The notes under the pieces: generated by a model
The model's input: the letters and a program-made list of their open reading frames with translations, nothing else
Told to the model about the DNA's origin: nothing
Database searches by the model: none
Origin: Tetrahymena thermophila SB210
Lineage: Eukaryota; Ciliophora; Oligohymenophorea; Hymenostomatida; Tetrahymenidae
NCBI RefSeq assembly: GCF_000189635.1
Contig: NW_002476495.1
Location: 124,001-188,000, forward strand
Direction: 5' to 3'
DNA: 64,000 bases
Shown here: positions 10,561 to 24,000 of the stretch, one piece after another
How positions within the stretch are numbered: the first letter of the stretch is position 1
Layout: every line of letters begins with the position of its first letter
Made by a program: the position numbers and the translations under genes

Positions 10561-13500
10561 TCATACATAAAAATCCTTATTTACTAGGTAAAGATTTTTT
10601 GTGAGCATTTATTAAAGAGTATTTGAAGCAGTAATTTTATTTACCCTATTAAAAGAAAATAAAAATAATTAAAATTTATATATGTTAAATTAAATTTATA
10701 ATCTGACAAAAGTAAAATATCAAATGAAAGTAATAGCATTTATTTATTTATTTATATTTACCTTAGATCAAGATTAACTGTGTTAAGCTTTTTTAATTTT
10801 TAAATATGTTTGAGCAGTATTGTAGCTTCTTTATCAGTTACTATGGAATACCTTTAATAATTATTTAGTTTATTAATATTTTTTTTTTTTTACAAATGAA
10901 TAGTTTACCAAATTTAAAATACTAATTGATTTAGTTCTTTTAATTCTGCTAAACCCTTAAGTATTTCAACTAAAAAGTCTACATTATGCTAAATGGAGCT
11001 AATTTTAATTTCATTTTGTTAAAAAAATCACTTATTTAAAAAAATTTACTAGAAAGTAAGTTGGAGCTATTTAAGCTTATTTAAGCTTGATATATATTTA
11101 CAAATATATTATGGAGTCTCCTTTAGATTGTCTATAGAGCTTTTTGTTATTAAATTTAGTTTGCTTATATCTTAATTTATAAGTAAATTAAATTCTATAT
11201 ATAAATACCTTTAAAATGATAAGTTTAATCTTTCCAATGACTGAATTTTAGAAATATGATTTAAAGCATCAACAAAGTAACTTAAATGTGAATTCCTTCA
11301 AAAAAAATAAAAATAATTTAATAAAATATTATTTTTAACAGTCTGATAAAGGCTAAGAGGGGATGGATGATACAAAATTCATATATAAATTTCAGCCATT
11401 CATTCTCTTGTTTGTAGATTTGTGACATAAGTAAATACATACTCCAACAAAAGTCTTTCATACTTGATGAACGAACCTTCCTCTCCCCACTCTCCTTAAA
11501 AAAATAAATTGAAAGCAATCAAATTTTATATTTGTAATTTATCATTTTAAAATGAGCTAATTAAAATACCTTAAGGATAGTTTTAAATCGATTAGGTTTA
11601 AGCATTTCGATAAATATTTTCCAAATAATTTAGATTTTTTAATTTCATAATTTTCTTCGCTAAGAAATTAATTTTAAAATAAAAACATTAATAGACTTAT
11701 AAAAGATAGAAAAAACGCAACAATATTTTCTTTTTCATAATTTTACAAAATTTACTTAATGGATGTAATGCTTAGACTTTTTAAGTTCTTGATTTAGGCA
11801 AGCAATTTATCTAATCCCTATGCCCTCTCATAAGACAAATAAATTTTACTTTTTATGAACAAATTAATAAATTAATTTGAGGAAAGCTATTTAAAATATA
11901 TACTCAAAATCAATTGAAATATCTTCTAAATTCTGAAGAAGACCCCAATTTTTGCATAGATTTTGGAAGTTTATTCTTTCATAGCTTGTTAGTTTATTAT
12001 TAACAATTAATTTAAAGTAAAATACAATTAGAAATTAATTAAAAAGTACCCAAATTTTATTTCAATAGTTTTTAATGATTTTATTTACGAGATTTCATTA
12101 CCTATAACTTCAGATAATTCATTCTAGCTTTCAATTTAGCTTTATAATAAATATATTTAAATTTTGTCTTTAAATTTTATAAATACCTTTAGATATTCAT
12201 CTATAAGTATGAAAGTTAGCTACACAGCGAAAGGGTTTCGCCAAATCCAATCAATTTGCTGTAATCAGTAATAATATTCCTGATAGAAAAAGAAGAAATT
12301 TTAATTTTTTTTATTAGAAAAGTAGCATTATATACATAAAATCTATTGAAAATCTCTTCAGTAATTATAATTTTGATACTTCTTTAAATAGCTTTAACAC
12401 TGTATCGTCTTCAATTTAGTTATCTCTTTAAAAAGTTAGTAAGAATTTTATAATTTAGCTTTCAAATTAAAATATTTACATGAAACTCAAAGATAAATCC
12501 TCTATTTATGAACAGCAAGATATTTCCTAAACAATTTTTATTAGCAAATCACTTGATAGTTTATTTTGTCTTATTTATTAAAATTTTTAATAAAAATTTA
12601 ATATTAAAATAATTTAATTATTGTTTTTCAATTAGTATAAAGAAAAAAAAAATTAAATTATTGTTATCAGGATATATCATAAATTAATTTATCTTTATCC
12701 TTTCAAAATAATTTTGAGAAAACTGTAAGTTTTTAAAAGTGTAAAAAAGCCATTTTTTTATTTTTTTATAATTTGTGTAAATTAAATAATGTTTTTTATG
12801 CTAAATATTATTTTTAGGGAGGTAGAGGGTTAAATAAGCGTGATAAATTCATGCTATTTCCATGCAATTATAATTCTATGGTTTAAAATACCTTTTTTAT
12901 TTATTTTCTATTATTTGCATAAATAAATTAACTTTTTTTTTAATTATTTTTTATTAAAATAAAATTTCAAAGTATGAATTTAAGTTTTTACTTAATATCG
13001 AGATGTAATTTTTAGATGCTTTTCAAATTATTTAGCCCAAGTATCAAATTCTGTTGAGTTAAGCTCTAATAAAAGCAGAATCTATTGAATTAATTAATAA
13101 TAAACCCTAGTTTAATTTTATTTAGTATAAAAATCTTACGATGAATTAAAAGATAGCTCTTTTAGATTTTTACAATTAGCCAAGCCTTATCCAAACAAAG
13201 AGCTATCACCAATAGATTATTATAGTTTGTTTAAGCTAGAGAGAAATGATATTTGAAAAAAATTTAAGAATAAATTATTAAATACCTTTAATTTATAGAT
13301 AAATATTCTAATAAATGCAATTTGCCTAAATAAGTGCCAATTTCTTTAAAAATAGGCTCGTTTTTGTTCATCCTTTTAATTTTTGAGCAAAAAATAAATA
13401 CTATTTATCTTTTAATAATAATAAAAACCTATAAGTGAAATCTAATTTCTTTAAATTGTTGCAATTTGATATTGAATCTAACAATTAAATCAGCTAATCT

Positions 13501-14447
13501 GTCTGTATGTTGCAAGAGCTTTTTTATTTAAATAAAATTTAATACATTTTAAAATTGAGAAAATCAATAAATTACTCGATATCTAATTCCAAATTTTCTA
13601 AATATGAAAATTTTGATATCCAAGAACCCAGTAACGCACCTTCACCTTCAAAGAATTCGTTATTGCTTTATAAATATATCGTAATTAATACATTCTTAAT
13701 TAAGATTAATTTATTTAATACTTTAAATTTAAATTTAGCTTTTTCAAGTAAGGATGGTTTTCTAGTAAATTTAATTCATTTAAGATAATTTCCATGTTGA
13801 ATGCTCGCCTCCTTGATTGTTAAATTATTGAAGTTGTTTATTTATTTATATTTGATAAAATAAAATTAATTTAAATTTACTAGTAAATTGCAGTTACTTA
13901 TCTTACATATTTTGTTTCATTAATTACTTCCTAAAAGAAAATTGTTTAGTTATAAATAATGTTTATATTTATTAAAAACTACATTAGAATAGAATGTTTT
14001 TTTTTCTGCCTTTATTCTTTAACTGAGATCAGGATAGTCTATTTTATTAATAAAATTAATATTTTTAATTTCAAATTTTAATTTATATTTTTTACTTTAA
14101 TTATCTATTGTTTCTTCTATTGTTACGTCATATAGAGTATCCTTCGTTAGTATTTGATCTTCCAGTTAGTTTTATTAAATTAGCTTCAATATAATTTCTT
14201 TTTTCTATTCCCTTTCTTTTTCTTATTTTAAGATCAAGAGAGAAAATTTGAGATACACATTTTGTAAAATCTCTGTGTTGAATGCTTTTAAACAAAAGGA
14301 GTCAGTTTAGCTGCTTTCATATTCAAGATAGATATAATTTATATATTTTTTTATAAAGATTTCTAAAATTAAAGATATTTCCTCTGCTTTAATAACAGAA
14401 TTCGCTTCTATTTATTTTTGAATATTATTAATTATCACTTCTTTCAT
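10561..14447 (-). CDS. leucine-rich-repeat protein, many exons
   Basis: An N-terminal exon starts MKEVIINN at 14447. It is Lys/Glu-rich and open to about 13985. It is followed by about 17 short exons, each carrying about one leucine-rich repeat, such as GLANCKNLKELSF, QLLKRFSIDF, QIKSLKTIEIKF and KKLNTVNLDL. Exons are separated by AT-rich introns whose donors are usually GTATTT or GTAAAT straight after the Leu-x-Leu strand. The last exon is 10561-10645 and ends in TGA. The consensus (hydrophobic-xx-L-xx-L-x-L, about 30 residues or more) resembles the long LRRs common in ciliates; it is likely a protein-binding scaffold. The stretch 12565-12990 has no clear repeat and could be a long intron, or the gene could be two genes there. 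No partner domain was recognised. Confidence 0.7.
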
Positions 14448-16168
14448 TTTATTTATAAACCTCTATTTTTTTTATTTTTTTTACTTTTTTAATAACTTAA
14501 TTAATTATTTAATTTTGTTGATTATGTTTGGATTTTTAGATTTAATTAAAATTGAGAAATCAAATATTTCTTTTATTAGATATAAATAAAAGAAATTAGA
14601 TATATATATTTTTGATAGGATGTAAGTAATAAATCTTATATTAGGTATGCATTAGAAATTTATATTAAAGTAAATGTAAAATGCATAAATATTTAAAATA
14701 AGACTAATTTAATATTTTTTATTTGTAATTTTATCTTTTAGAATCAAGGCTGAAGAAAAATGTATGAATAAAAATAGATACATCTTTTATAACAAATAAA
14801 AACAAGTAATTGAAAATCAGAATTTAATCCTTTAGGAAATGTAGTTTGCATAAATATTTTATGCCTGTGACATTTTTTTAGGATCAAATTTAAAATTTAC
14901 TAAATTTATGAATGAATAACAATTAACACAAATAATAAATAATTCATTATTAGATATTCACTCTTTAGAAAATGTAATTTTCTTTAATATTTTTAATTTG
15001 ATATCTTTAATTATAATCTATTTTAAATTTTAAGCTTATAATATTATTTATTACGAGGAAAATTAAAAGTTAAAAAAATAATGAATAAAAATAGTACAAA
15101 TAATATAAATAATAATAAAATGCAAATATAATAAATAAATATTTTAAATATGATGAATTTAATTTGAAAATATTTTTGTTTTTAACAATTTTAAATTAAA
15201 ATTTAAGATGAGCATTAAAAAAAACATTACTAAATAAATACTAATAAAAATAATAAATAAATAGATAGATATAATCAATAATAAGAATATATACTAAATA
15301 ATATGTAATTTATTTTGGTATAGTTATTAAAAGTAAAATATTTACTTGGAATAAACACTATTTTATCAGTTTTTGATATCTATTTTTAAATAAAAATTAA
15401 AGAAATGTTTATAAATATTTATACAAATTAATAAAAATAATAAATAACTATTAATAAATAATCAATTATTTAGAAATCTCATTTTTATAAATAAATTTTT
15501 TTAATTGATAAATTTAGTGAGAGATTATTTTATTTATTTTTTAAGCTTGTAATATTACTTTTAAGATGAAAACTAAAGTTAATAAAAATAATAAATATAA
15601 ACAATTCATAACAATAATTAAATTCTATATGAAATGAAATTTTTTAAAAAATTTTATATATGATAAATTTAATTAAATTTACTTTATAGGGTATATTAGG
15701 ATGAAAATTTAATATAAACATGCAAATAAATAAATAAATACCTCTTTTATTATAAATAAATATAAATAATTCATGATTTAATATTGAAATTTTATATATT
15801 TTAAAAAAATATTTTACTTTAAATTTTTTATATTATTTCTAATTTTTCACTATTTTTAGAAAAAATTAAATTTTTTAATAAAATCATTATTAATAATTTT
15901 TAAAGCATATTTTTAGGTAAGTTAAAAGATTTTTTTAATTAATAATTTACTTTTTGTAAATTTTTAAATTTTTTTATAGAAAATCATTTATTTATTGATT
16001 AAATCCTTAACATTTCATTTTCTATTTTTGAAAATTTTATATTGGAAAGCTAAATTTATTTATTGATTTAGTTATTTTTTTTATATTTTATTAAAATATA
16101 ATGATTAAATCTATAAATTTATTCATTTCTTAATTAATTTACTTTAGTTATTATCTATCTTATCAAAA
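14448..16168. other. gene-free AT-rich intergenic region
   Basis: About 1.7 kb of A/T-dominated sequence with short direct repeats (ATAAATAAATA types). Nothing resembling a protein or structured RNA was seen on either strand. It lies between the 5' end of the LRR gene and the 3' end of the RING-CH gene. Confidence 0.55.
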
Positions 16169-18906
16169 TCAAGATAAATCATAAGAAACTCTTACGGCAG
16201 CATTACTTTAGCTTTGTCTTCTACTTGAAGAGTAAATTCTTTAGTTAAATAAAATTGGTTTGTTTAATTACTTTTTGCTTTTAAGAAGTTGGTTGATGCG
16301 ATTTTGCTGCTCTTATTTTGATAATTTTTTTTACTGTTTGTTTTACATTTATGTAACACATGATTATGCTTAAGATTTAGGACTATTTCTACTTTAATTA
16401 AAATTACGGTTGTTTTATTTGAAGATATTTCTGTTCTCTTCATCGATATTTTAAGGCATAATAGTAGGCATACTTCTTCTTTCCATCAAGAATTATTAAT
16501 ATGTGATTATTTTATTATTTTATAGATTATATTAAATTTGATTTTAGTACTCAGTTGTTTATTAATAATTGTAAGTTCCTTCTACAATCTAACTTTATTC
16601 AATTTATGGAGAAGACACATATTATTCGATGATCCATTCTTTGACAACCAAAATGCAGCATGCTTCTTTAAGAGTGTAATAGATAATAATAAGTAAAATT
16701 AAAAGAATAATAAAGCAAATGATGATGAGAGATATCACATGGGTAGTACTATCTAGTTAAGACAATTAGAACTTAATTAATTTTTATTTGTCTTTGAAAT
16801 TTAATTTACCTAGAAATGAATCGCTGCTAGCGTATTATGAGTTTGAGTGGTTAATTCTATCACTATTAAATAATTTAAAATGAAATTTATTAATATAAAA
16901 TTTAGCGAATCAAAAAATACTTTTGCTAAAATAGCAAGCTTATTACAATAATAAGGGCTATAACAAACATCGAAATTACTGAAGATGTTAAACAGTTCAT
17001 TTTACCATCACGACAAGTATTCTTTACATTCAATCTGTTTGTTATTTTAATTAAAATATTATTTTTATTTATCAAAAAATTTGAAAAAATCTTGATAATT
17101 TTTTTGTTAAATATTTTATTGAACTTTTATTTCATTCATAAAAACAAATAAAAAATTTCAAAATTAAAAAAAAATCTTCAAATTGATTTCTTGATTGTTT
17201 TTTGATTAATTTGATTGTTACTTTAAACCAAATGTGATTGTTTAATCGTAAGGCTTCATACATACTTCACACTAAGCTTCCATTATTTCTTTTTGCTATG
17301 TGAGAATCCATGTTTTGAGGCATTCTTCATGGACGTTTCTGAGAGTTCCTGAACACTTGCATGGAGTTATCATTTTACCAGTTTCGGAAGTGCATTCAGT
17401 TTCTAGACAGATTTTACAATGAGTAGGTTCTATATCCTGTTAAAATTAATCTCTAGGATTTTGTTCTTTATTTACTTAGCTGTTAATGTCTTTTTGTTGG
17501 TTATTTGGAAATAAAACTCTTGAAGGAGTTGGCCCTCTCGATATACTATTTGCTCTGGAGCCAAAAGTTTTAATAATTCCCTGTTTGTGTAGATTTGCAT
17601 TATTCATTTGCATTTCTTAATTTGTTATTGATTACAAATGTCTTAAATTATTTGGACTTACTCCATATTACTGTACATAATTTTAAGTGCTACTTATAGA
17701 CAATTACAAAGGATGAATTTATCTCGATTTTTTTTTCTAATTTAAATTTGGAATATCTGATTACAGTGATGCATTCACATTAAGGGAATTTCTTTCATAT
17801 TGTGTTGTATATGATGATTTATAATAAGTATTAGCTTCAGGGTTCTGATTTAATATCTCTTAATTACACTTTTCTTTTTAACTATCAATATTTTTCTAAA
17901 AGCTAACTCTCTATCTTTGATTTCCAAAATTTGGAGAATTTTTATTAAATTTATTCGAATCTTGATGACTCAGCTCAAGCATTAATAATCTATTCTCCAT
18001 CAATGAATGAGGTAAAGTAGATGTATTCTTTTAATGCTGAAATTTTTATGTCTGTTCACCTTCATTTTCAGTTTTCTTTTACTAAATCATCATCCCATTA
18101 CTTTTCAAAGGATCAAGAGTAACCAATTGCTCAATTGTGATTTTTCCATTTTGTTTATTATTTTAGCAATCATTTTTCTCCTCTTCTTCTTCTTCATCTT
18201 CTTCGTAATCATATTCACTTTCTTCTTATTCATCATCTTCCTCTTCATATTCATATTCATCTTCTTCGTCCATACTGAATTGCTTTACTTTAGCAACTGA
18301 ATTCTTTTTAGAAGGAGCCTTTTTTGGCTTTACCTATTCAGATTTATTAGCATTTTATTAAGGTAATATTTGACCTAAATTGTAATCTTCATCTAAATCT
18401 TATTCATTTTATTTTTTTTGTCCTGGTTTGACATGATTAAAAGTTATATTACTAAGTGTAGACTCACTTTTATTATGTTTAAAATATAGTTGCTCATTAA
18501 TGATTGAGGGAGTTGAGGAGGTAATTAAGTTTTTATAATCAATAGAATTTTAAGCCAATTCAGAGTCATCAAATTTGATATGTTTATTATTTTTACTATC
18601 TTCATTTATATCTAAAGTAGTGGAAGCATTATTGAAATTTATAACAGTTTCTATTTAGATATCTGTTTTATCTTCATTTTTTTGGCTCAAATCTTATTTA
18701 GAGAGCTAAATATTCTCCAGATTCATGTCTGTTGTGTTCACAAACTGCTCTAAGGTGTCATTTAATACTGATTAATTTATAGAATTTTAAAGCTAAACTT
18801 TTTATACAGGGACTATTTTATTAGAGGGGACCTTTTTTTAAGAGAAAACAGCCTGTTTCTATTTGTTTGGCTTACTATTAAAGCTATTAGTATTTGTCTT
18901 TTTCAT
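16169..18906 (-). CDS. RING-CH (MARCH-type) membrane E3 ligase-like protein
   Basis: Four exons (17222-18906, 16921-17034, 16810-16862, 16169-16752) join in phase to give 811 residues. Residues 1-480 are Gln/Asn/Ser-rich and unstructured, with an acidic tract near 215-245 (Asp/Glu/Tyr). The RING-CH domain follows, at about 500-555, with the C4HC3 order: CKICLETE, then PCKCSGTLRNVHEECLKTWI, then CEVCMKPYD. Two membrane segments come next (SSVISMFVIALIIVISLLF and HVISLIIICFIILLILLIII), as in MARCH proteins, and then a Gln-rich cytoplasmic tail ending VSYDLS. MARCH proteins ubiquitinate membrane cargo for sorting or degradation; the substrate here is unknown. The reverse strand over the last exon has long spurious frames. 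Confidence 0.88.
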
Positions 18907-21042
18907 TCTCTTAATAAATTGAATTAAAGAGTGATTGAAAATTAGAAAATCTTATCAAAATTTTGATTTAATAGAAATCACAATTACATTTGTATTATAC
19001 TACGTTAACTTTTATATCATCTCAAATATTATTATAACCAAGAAATCAGCACTATTATTAAATTTGTATAAACTATTACTAAAAAATATTAATTTCATAT
19101 TTTAGTTTCATTTAAAAGTAATTTTATCATATTATAATAAAAATAAATAATTTATAAATTAATTTAAATAATACAAAATAAATACCTTCTGATTTAATTA
19201 AAATTAGAAATACTTTTGAATTAAAATATAATATGATAGATTAAAGATACTATTTTATTTTTATTTTGTTCAGAATAATTGTTTTATTTGAAAATCTTTT
19301 GTTTCAATTGCAAATTTAAAATATTTTAAACCAAATAAATTAATAAAATTAATTTACCTGAAAAAATAAAATTAAAAATAGAAGAGTTGAAAATAAATTA
19401 GAAAGTTTTAAGAAGATTTTTATCTCATTATTTTTATTTTTTAAAGTAAATCCTCATATAAAAAGCATAGTACCATATAATTAGTAAGCTTATATTTTAT
19501 CTGGAAGAAAATATTCATTCTTGTTTGATAAATATTTTATACAAAATGTATAATTTCAAATATAATAATCACCAAACCAATAATAAAATACAATTTTTTT
19601 TGGTATTATGTAAAAATTTTATTTTATTCATAATTTTAAGTTAAATTTATCAAGTTATTTGAGCCATTTGATGAATTATAGATTTTATTTTTTTAGTAAA
19701 ATTTGAAATGTTTTTGTTTAAAATAATTTATTCTTGATTTAAAAATCTCTTGATTTGTTAATTTATAAATATTAAAAATAAATAATATTTTGAAAGTTAA
19801 ATAGCTTTAAACTTTTTAGCTGAAGCTAATTTTCTTAGAAACATTTTAAATCTATCAATTTCATTAAAATTCTGAGATAAAATTAAGAAATAACTTCTAT
19901 GAAAAACTCAAATTTGGATGATAAAATGAGAATGAAAAGTATTTGCTTAGATAAGAATTTATTTATTTAAAAATAAATGGTTAAGTAGTTTTTTTATTTG
20001 TTTATTTATTTTTTTTCATTTCCATGGTTGGAAAAATATAGAATTTTATCATATTTGGTGATTTTAACTTGCCTAAATAAAATATCCTTGCTAGTATTAT
20101 TGAATATGTCTATGTGTTCGCAAATCTTTTATAATTATTAGAAAATTTAATTTGTCATTTATTGTTTAAGAAATTTATTTAATTATACAATTTTAAGTGA
20201 AAAATTATAAAGTAATCAAACAAGCAATTGCATTTGCTGGTGGTGTTTATTGTGAGCTTGAGAAGGAATAAAAGAAAAATGAGTAAATAAATGAGAAATT
20301 TGTAATTAAAAAAAGTAAATTAGAAATTAATGTTTTGTTTGGCAAATGTCTTATGCTTTTTTTAGTAAGAATGTGGGTAATTAATTGATCTTGCTACGAA
20401 TTGTAAGTTAATTTTTTTAAAAAAAGTCTGATTGATTTAATAGTGCATAATAATTTTGCAAAATTCGAAAAAAAAATTGTCGTATACTTTAATTAAGTTT
20501 ATTTTTAACTTTTAGATATTTAATTATTTGATATTTTTACCTAAATAATTTTTAAATCAAAACCATTATTTTCCTTCCCTTATATTCAATCAAAGAAAGA
20601 GTTAAAAATACTTTTTTTACTAAAATTAAAAACTTATTTTTGATGTTTCTAATTTTATTTCTCAACAAATTTTCTTAGATTTTTGATTTTCTGTATGAAC
20701 TTTTTTTCTGGTGTTTAATCTTTAAATCAAATTTTAGGGTTTTATGAATTTATTTGATGAAACACAAATTCTTCATGACATTCAAAATTTATTTATTACT
20801 TTTTCTTTCTAGGTTGTTTTTTAAATAATTTGAATATTTTTTTATCACTTATTTAATTATTTTTATTTAGTAGGAGTTATTTTTATAGGTTATTATCGAA
20901 TATTTAAAAATCTATGAACTAAAACTAGAATATAATTAATTGAAGTGATTTATGTTTACTTATTCAATCATATTTTATAGGTATTAATAACAGATATCAT
21001 AAATAAGACGTGGAATTTATAGTTGTTTTAAAAGCATAGGAT
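18907..21042. other. intergenic, divergent promoters
   Basis: AT-rich sequence between the start of the RING-CH gene (minus) and the ABC transporter (plus), so it should hold two divergent promoters. No TATA box can be told apart from background. No conserved coding segment was recognised. The patch at about 20220-20290 is slightly less AT-rich but not interpretable. Confidence 0.45.
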
Positions 21043-24000
21043 ATGCAACATAGAGTTAAAAATAGAATCAATACAGAAAAATAGAACAATTAAAAAATAT
21101 CTTTTGAAATAATTGAAAAGGTAATTAATTAATTAACTAACTAACTAATAAATTTAAAATTGAATGAATGGAAAGAAGCAGCTGATGCCCACCAAAGAAA
21201 GGATATTACAAATTAAATAAATATTAACAAAGAAAGGAATGAGGTAGAATATAAATTATTCATCAAATCAATAAAAAAATGTATATGAATTTATTAGAAT
21301 TTGATTAATTAAATTTATATATCAAAAGGTAAACAAAAAACATATTGATTATTACAAAAACTAAATAGTCTCCTCATTCATTCATTTGTAATATCTCTAA
21401 ATAGTATTATAGGACTAGTCTTTAGTGAATAACAAAACATAGAAAAACGAACAAAAAGCCATTCATTAAAAGCCACAGTTTAAAAATACCAATTATCACA
21501 TCAAAGTCAATTCATAAAAACACAGATATGACTAAAAGATATACAACCAAGCATATTTACTAGCTAGCTGTCAGCTTTTTACCCTTAGCCATCTCTCTAA
21601 TAGCAAAAATTTAGTATAAAAAATACATAGAAGATACTTTATCACTAGCAAAATATCCTTTTAGAAGCTTCGAAGATATCCTAACCATATCTGTTTTATT
21701 AGCGGGAACAAAATTCATTGAGCATTCCCTGCTATCTTTTAGTGAATACATATAGCGGTCTAAAGGAAATTAACTAGTGATAGAGTATTAACAGAAGATC
21801 ATACAAAAGAGTATGAAAACAAACTTAGATTTTAATAAGCAATATTCTTTGAGTAGTATAAGCTCCTTAATAAACAACGAGTCCACAAAATTAGTAGAGT
21901 ACTTCTATTAGTTGTGTAATATTTGCCTGATCCCTCTCTAGCTAGCCTTTTCAATGGAAATGATGTAAGCATTAAATTTTTTAATTTAGCCAAAAAACAT
22001 AAAAACATGTGCAATTTTGTAATTTTGAAATAAATTGAGGAATGAATGAAATACATTCATAAATTAATTAATTAAATTAATTAAAAACAAAACAAATATA
22101 TCTAATAATATTTCCAATATCTACTTGATATTTGTCGTTCTTTAAATAGAAATAAATATTTTTACATTTATTTACAGCATCAAGCATTTCAAATAAATAA
22201 ATTGTTCTAAAAAATCTTGAATTATTAGCTGACTCAAAAAAAACTAATAATTTTACTCTATAGTCTAACATAGAAGGAATACAATGAAAATTTAATTATA
22301 AAATTAATTAGTTAGTATAGAATTTTATTAAAAATATTCATCTTAAATACATCTTTACAATTATAATTAAAATAGAAAAACACTCTTTTAATTAAAGATA
22401 TTAGTTACAGTACTAAAATTTTTAATAATTAATTCTAAAGTATAAAAGCTATTTTCTTAAAAATTATTTAAAAATAAGAATTCATTAACTCCCTCTAAAA
22501 ATTATAAAAATAGCCAGCCAACTTTCATATTAGCCATAAATATATTCTTTGTTATGAAATAAATATCAATTTATTATCATATCAATTCACTTATGTTATA
22601 ACTTCATAAAAAATAACTCTCTTATCAATATTCAGGAAATCCATCTCAAAATTATAAAAATCACAAATTTTTTTTTCCAAAATACCCCTTAACTTAATTA
22701 AAAAATACTGATCTAATCTAATATTTTTTAGTTTAAAAAATAATCACAGACAAGATAAACTTTACTAAAATAATTTAACAAATATTTACCAAGATGAAAG
22801 AAATAAATAAATATATTTATATTTTTGGCTCTTTTAGATTGATTTCTATTTTAATTTAACTTATAAAAATTTATATTTTTAACTTTTCTAATCTAATTAA
22901 AAGTAAAGAAAAAACTGGTGATTTTTGGATGATAGTTTTAGCATTAATTATTGTTCTCTCTTATCTAACATTCTACTTTAGCAAAAAGTAGTTAGCAGTA
23001 AGTGCAATATTAAAAAAGATATCAGAGGAACGTTATAGGATAATTCAAAATGTGAATTACTCAATCAAGTACATTAAAGGGTCAAATTCAGAAGAATTTT
23101 ATTTAAATAAGATAAATAAGATAAGGGAAAAAGAAATCGAATAGATAGAATTGTAAAACTATTATGGTTAGTGGAATGCTATCCTCAAGAAATTTGCTTA
23201 GCCAATTATAATTGCAACTATTCTATTCTACTATGTCATTTATGATGACTAGGTTATCGATATGAACTCAATTTACTAAATAGAGCAATCATTCTGGATA
23301 GTGAGATAATGCCTGAATTAGCTTCCTATTTTACTTTGTCAATACTTAGACTCTCTGCAAAATATTAAGAGAATTGAAGATTTTTTAGATATTGAAGAAA
23401 TTTTACCATTAGACAAGAGAGCTTTACCTGATTTTTAACAAAATCAAAATATTGAAGACAATAGCAGACTATTAGTCAATAACTAAAATAATAATCTCCT
23501 GCCCAAGAGGGTAAGCTTAAATTTGTTGGATATTGCTAAAAATAACATTATTGTACTCAAAGGCCCTACAGCTTGTGGAAAAAGTTTGTTCCTAAAATCG
23601 TTGTTAGGTGAGTATAACAAGTCACAAGTAATTTCAGACAGAAACATTGCTTATGTTGGATAGGATAACTGGATGATGAATAAATCAATCAAAGAAAATA
23701 TTATTTTAGATAATGAATACAATGAGGAATACTTCGACCTTGTAGTTTCTTGTTTTGATCTTGACAAAGACATAAAGGACTTTAATTAAATCATCAGCTA
23801 GCGCAGTGATAATCTCAGTGGAGGCTAAAAGCAAAGAATCAATATTGCTCGTGCATTCTATCAAAATAGCAAGTCTTTGATTTTATTGGATGACAGCTTC
23901 AGTGCTTTAGATAAGAAAGTTATGAAAAACTGCATCTACAATATTGTTAAGTATTTTAAATAAGATCGTATCATAATAATTTCAATAAATGAAAATCAAT

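Noticed and set aside
16085-16760. Plus-strand frame resembling a multi-spanning TMEM184/Ost-alpha-like membrane protein, followed by a second long plus-strand frame.
   Set aside because: The minus strand over the same bases is the last exon of the RING-CH gene, with phase-consistent splicing and a matching TM plus Gln-rich tail. The plus frames are chance products of a one-stop code.
18034-18300. 88-codon Phe/Ile-rich plus-strand frame.
   Set aside because: It is the reverse of the acidic Glu/Asp tract of the RING-CH protein.
22077-22271. 64-codon minus-strand frame in the ABC transporter intron.
   Set aside because: It lies within an intron defined by phase-matched exons, is low complexity and has no recognised homology. 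Kept only as a finding about the intron.
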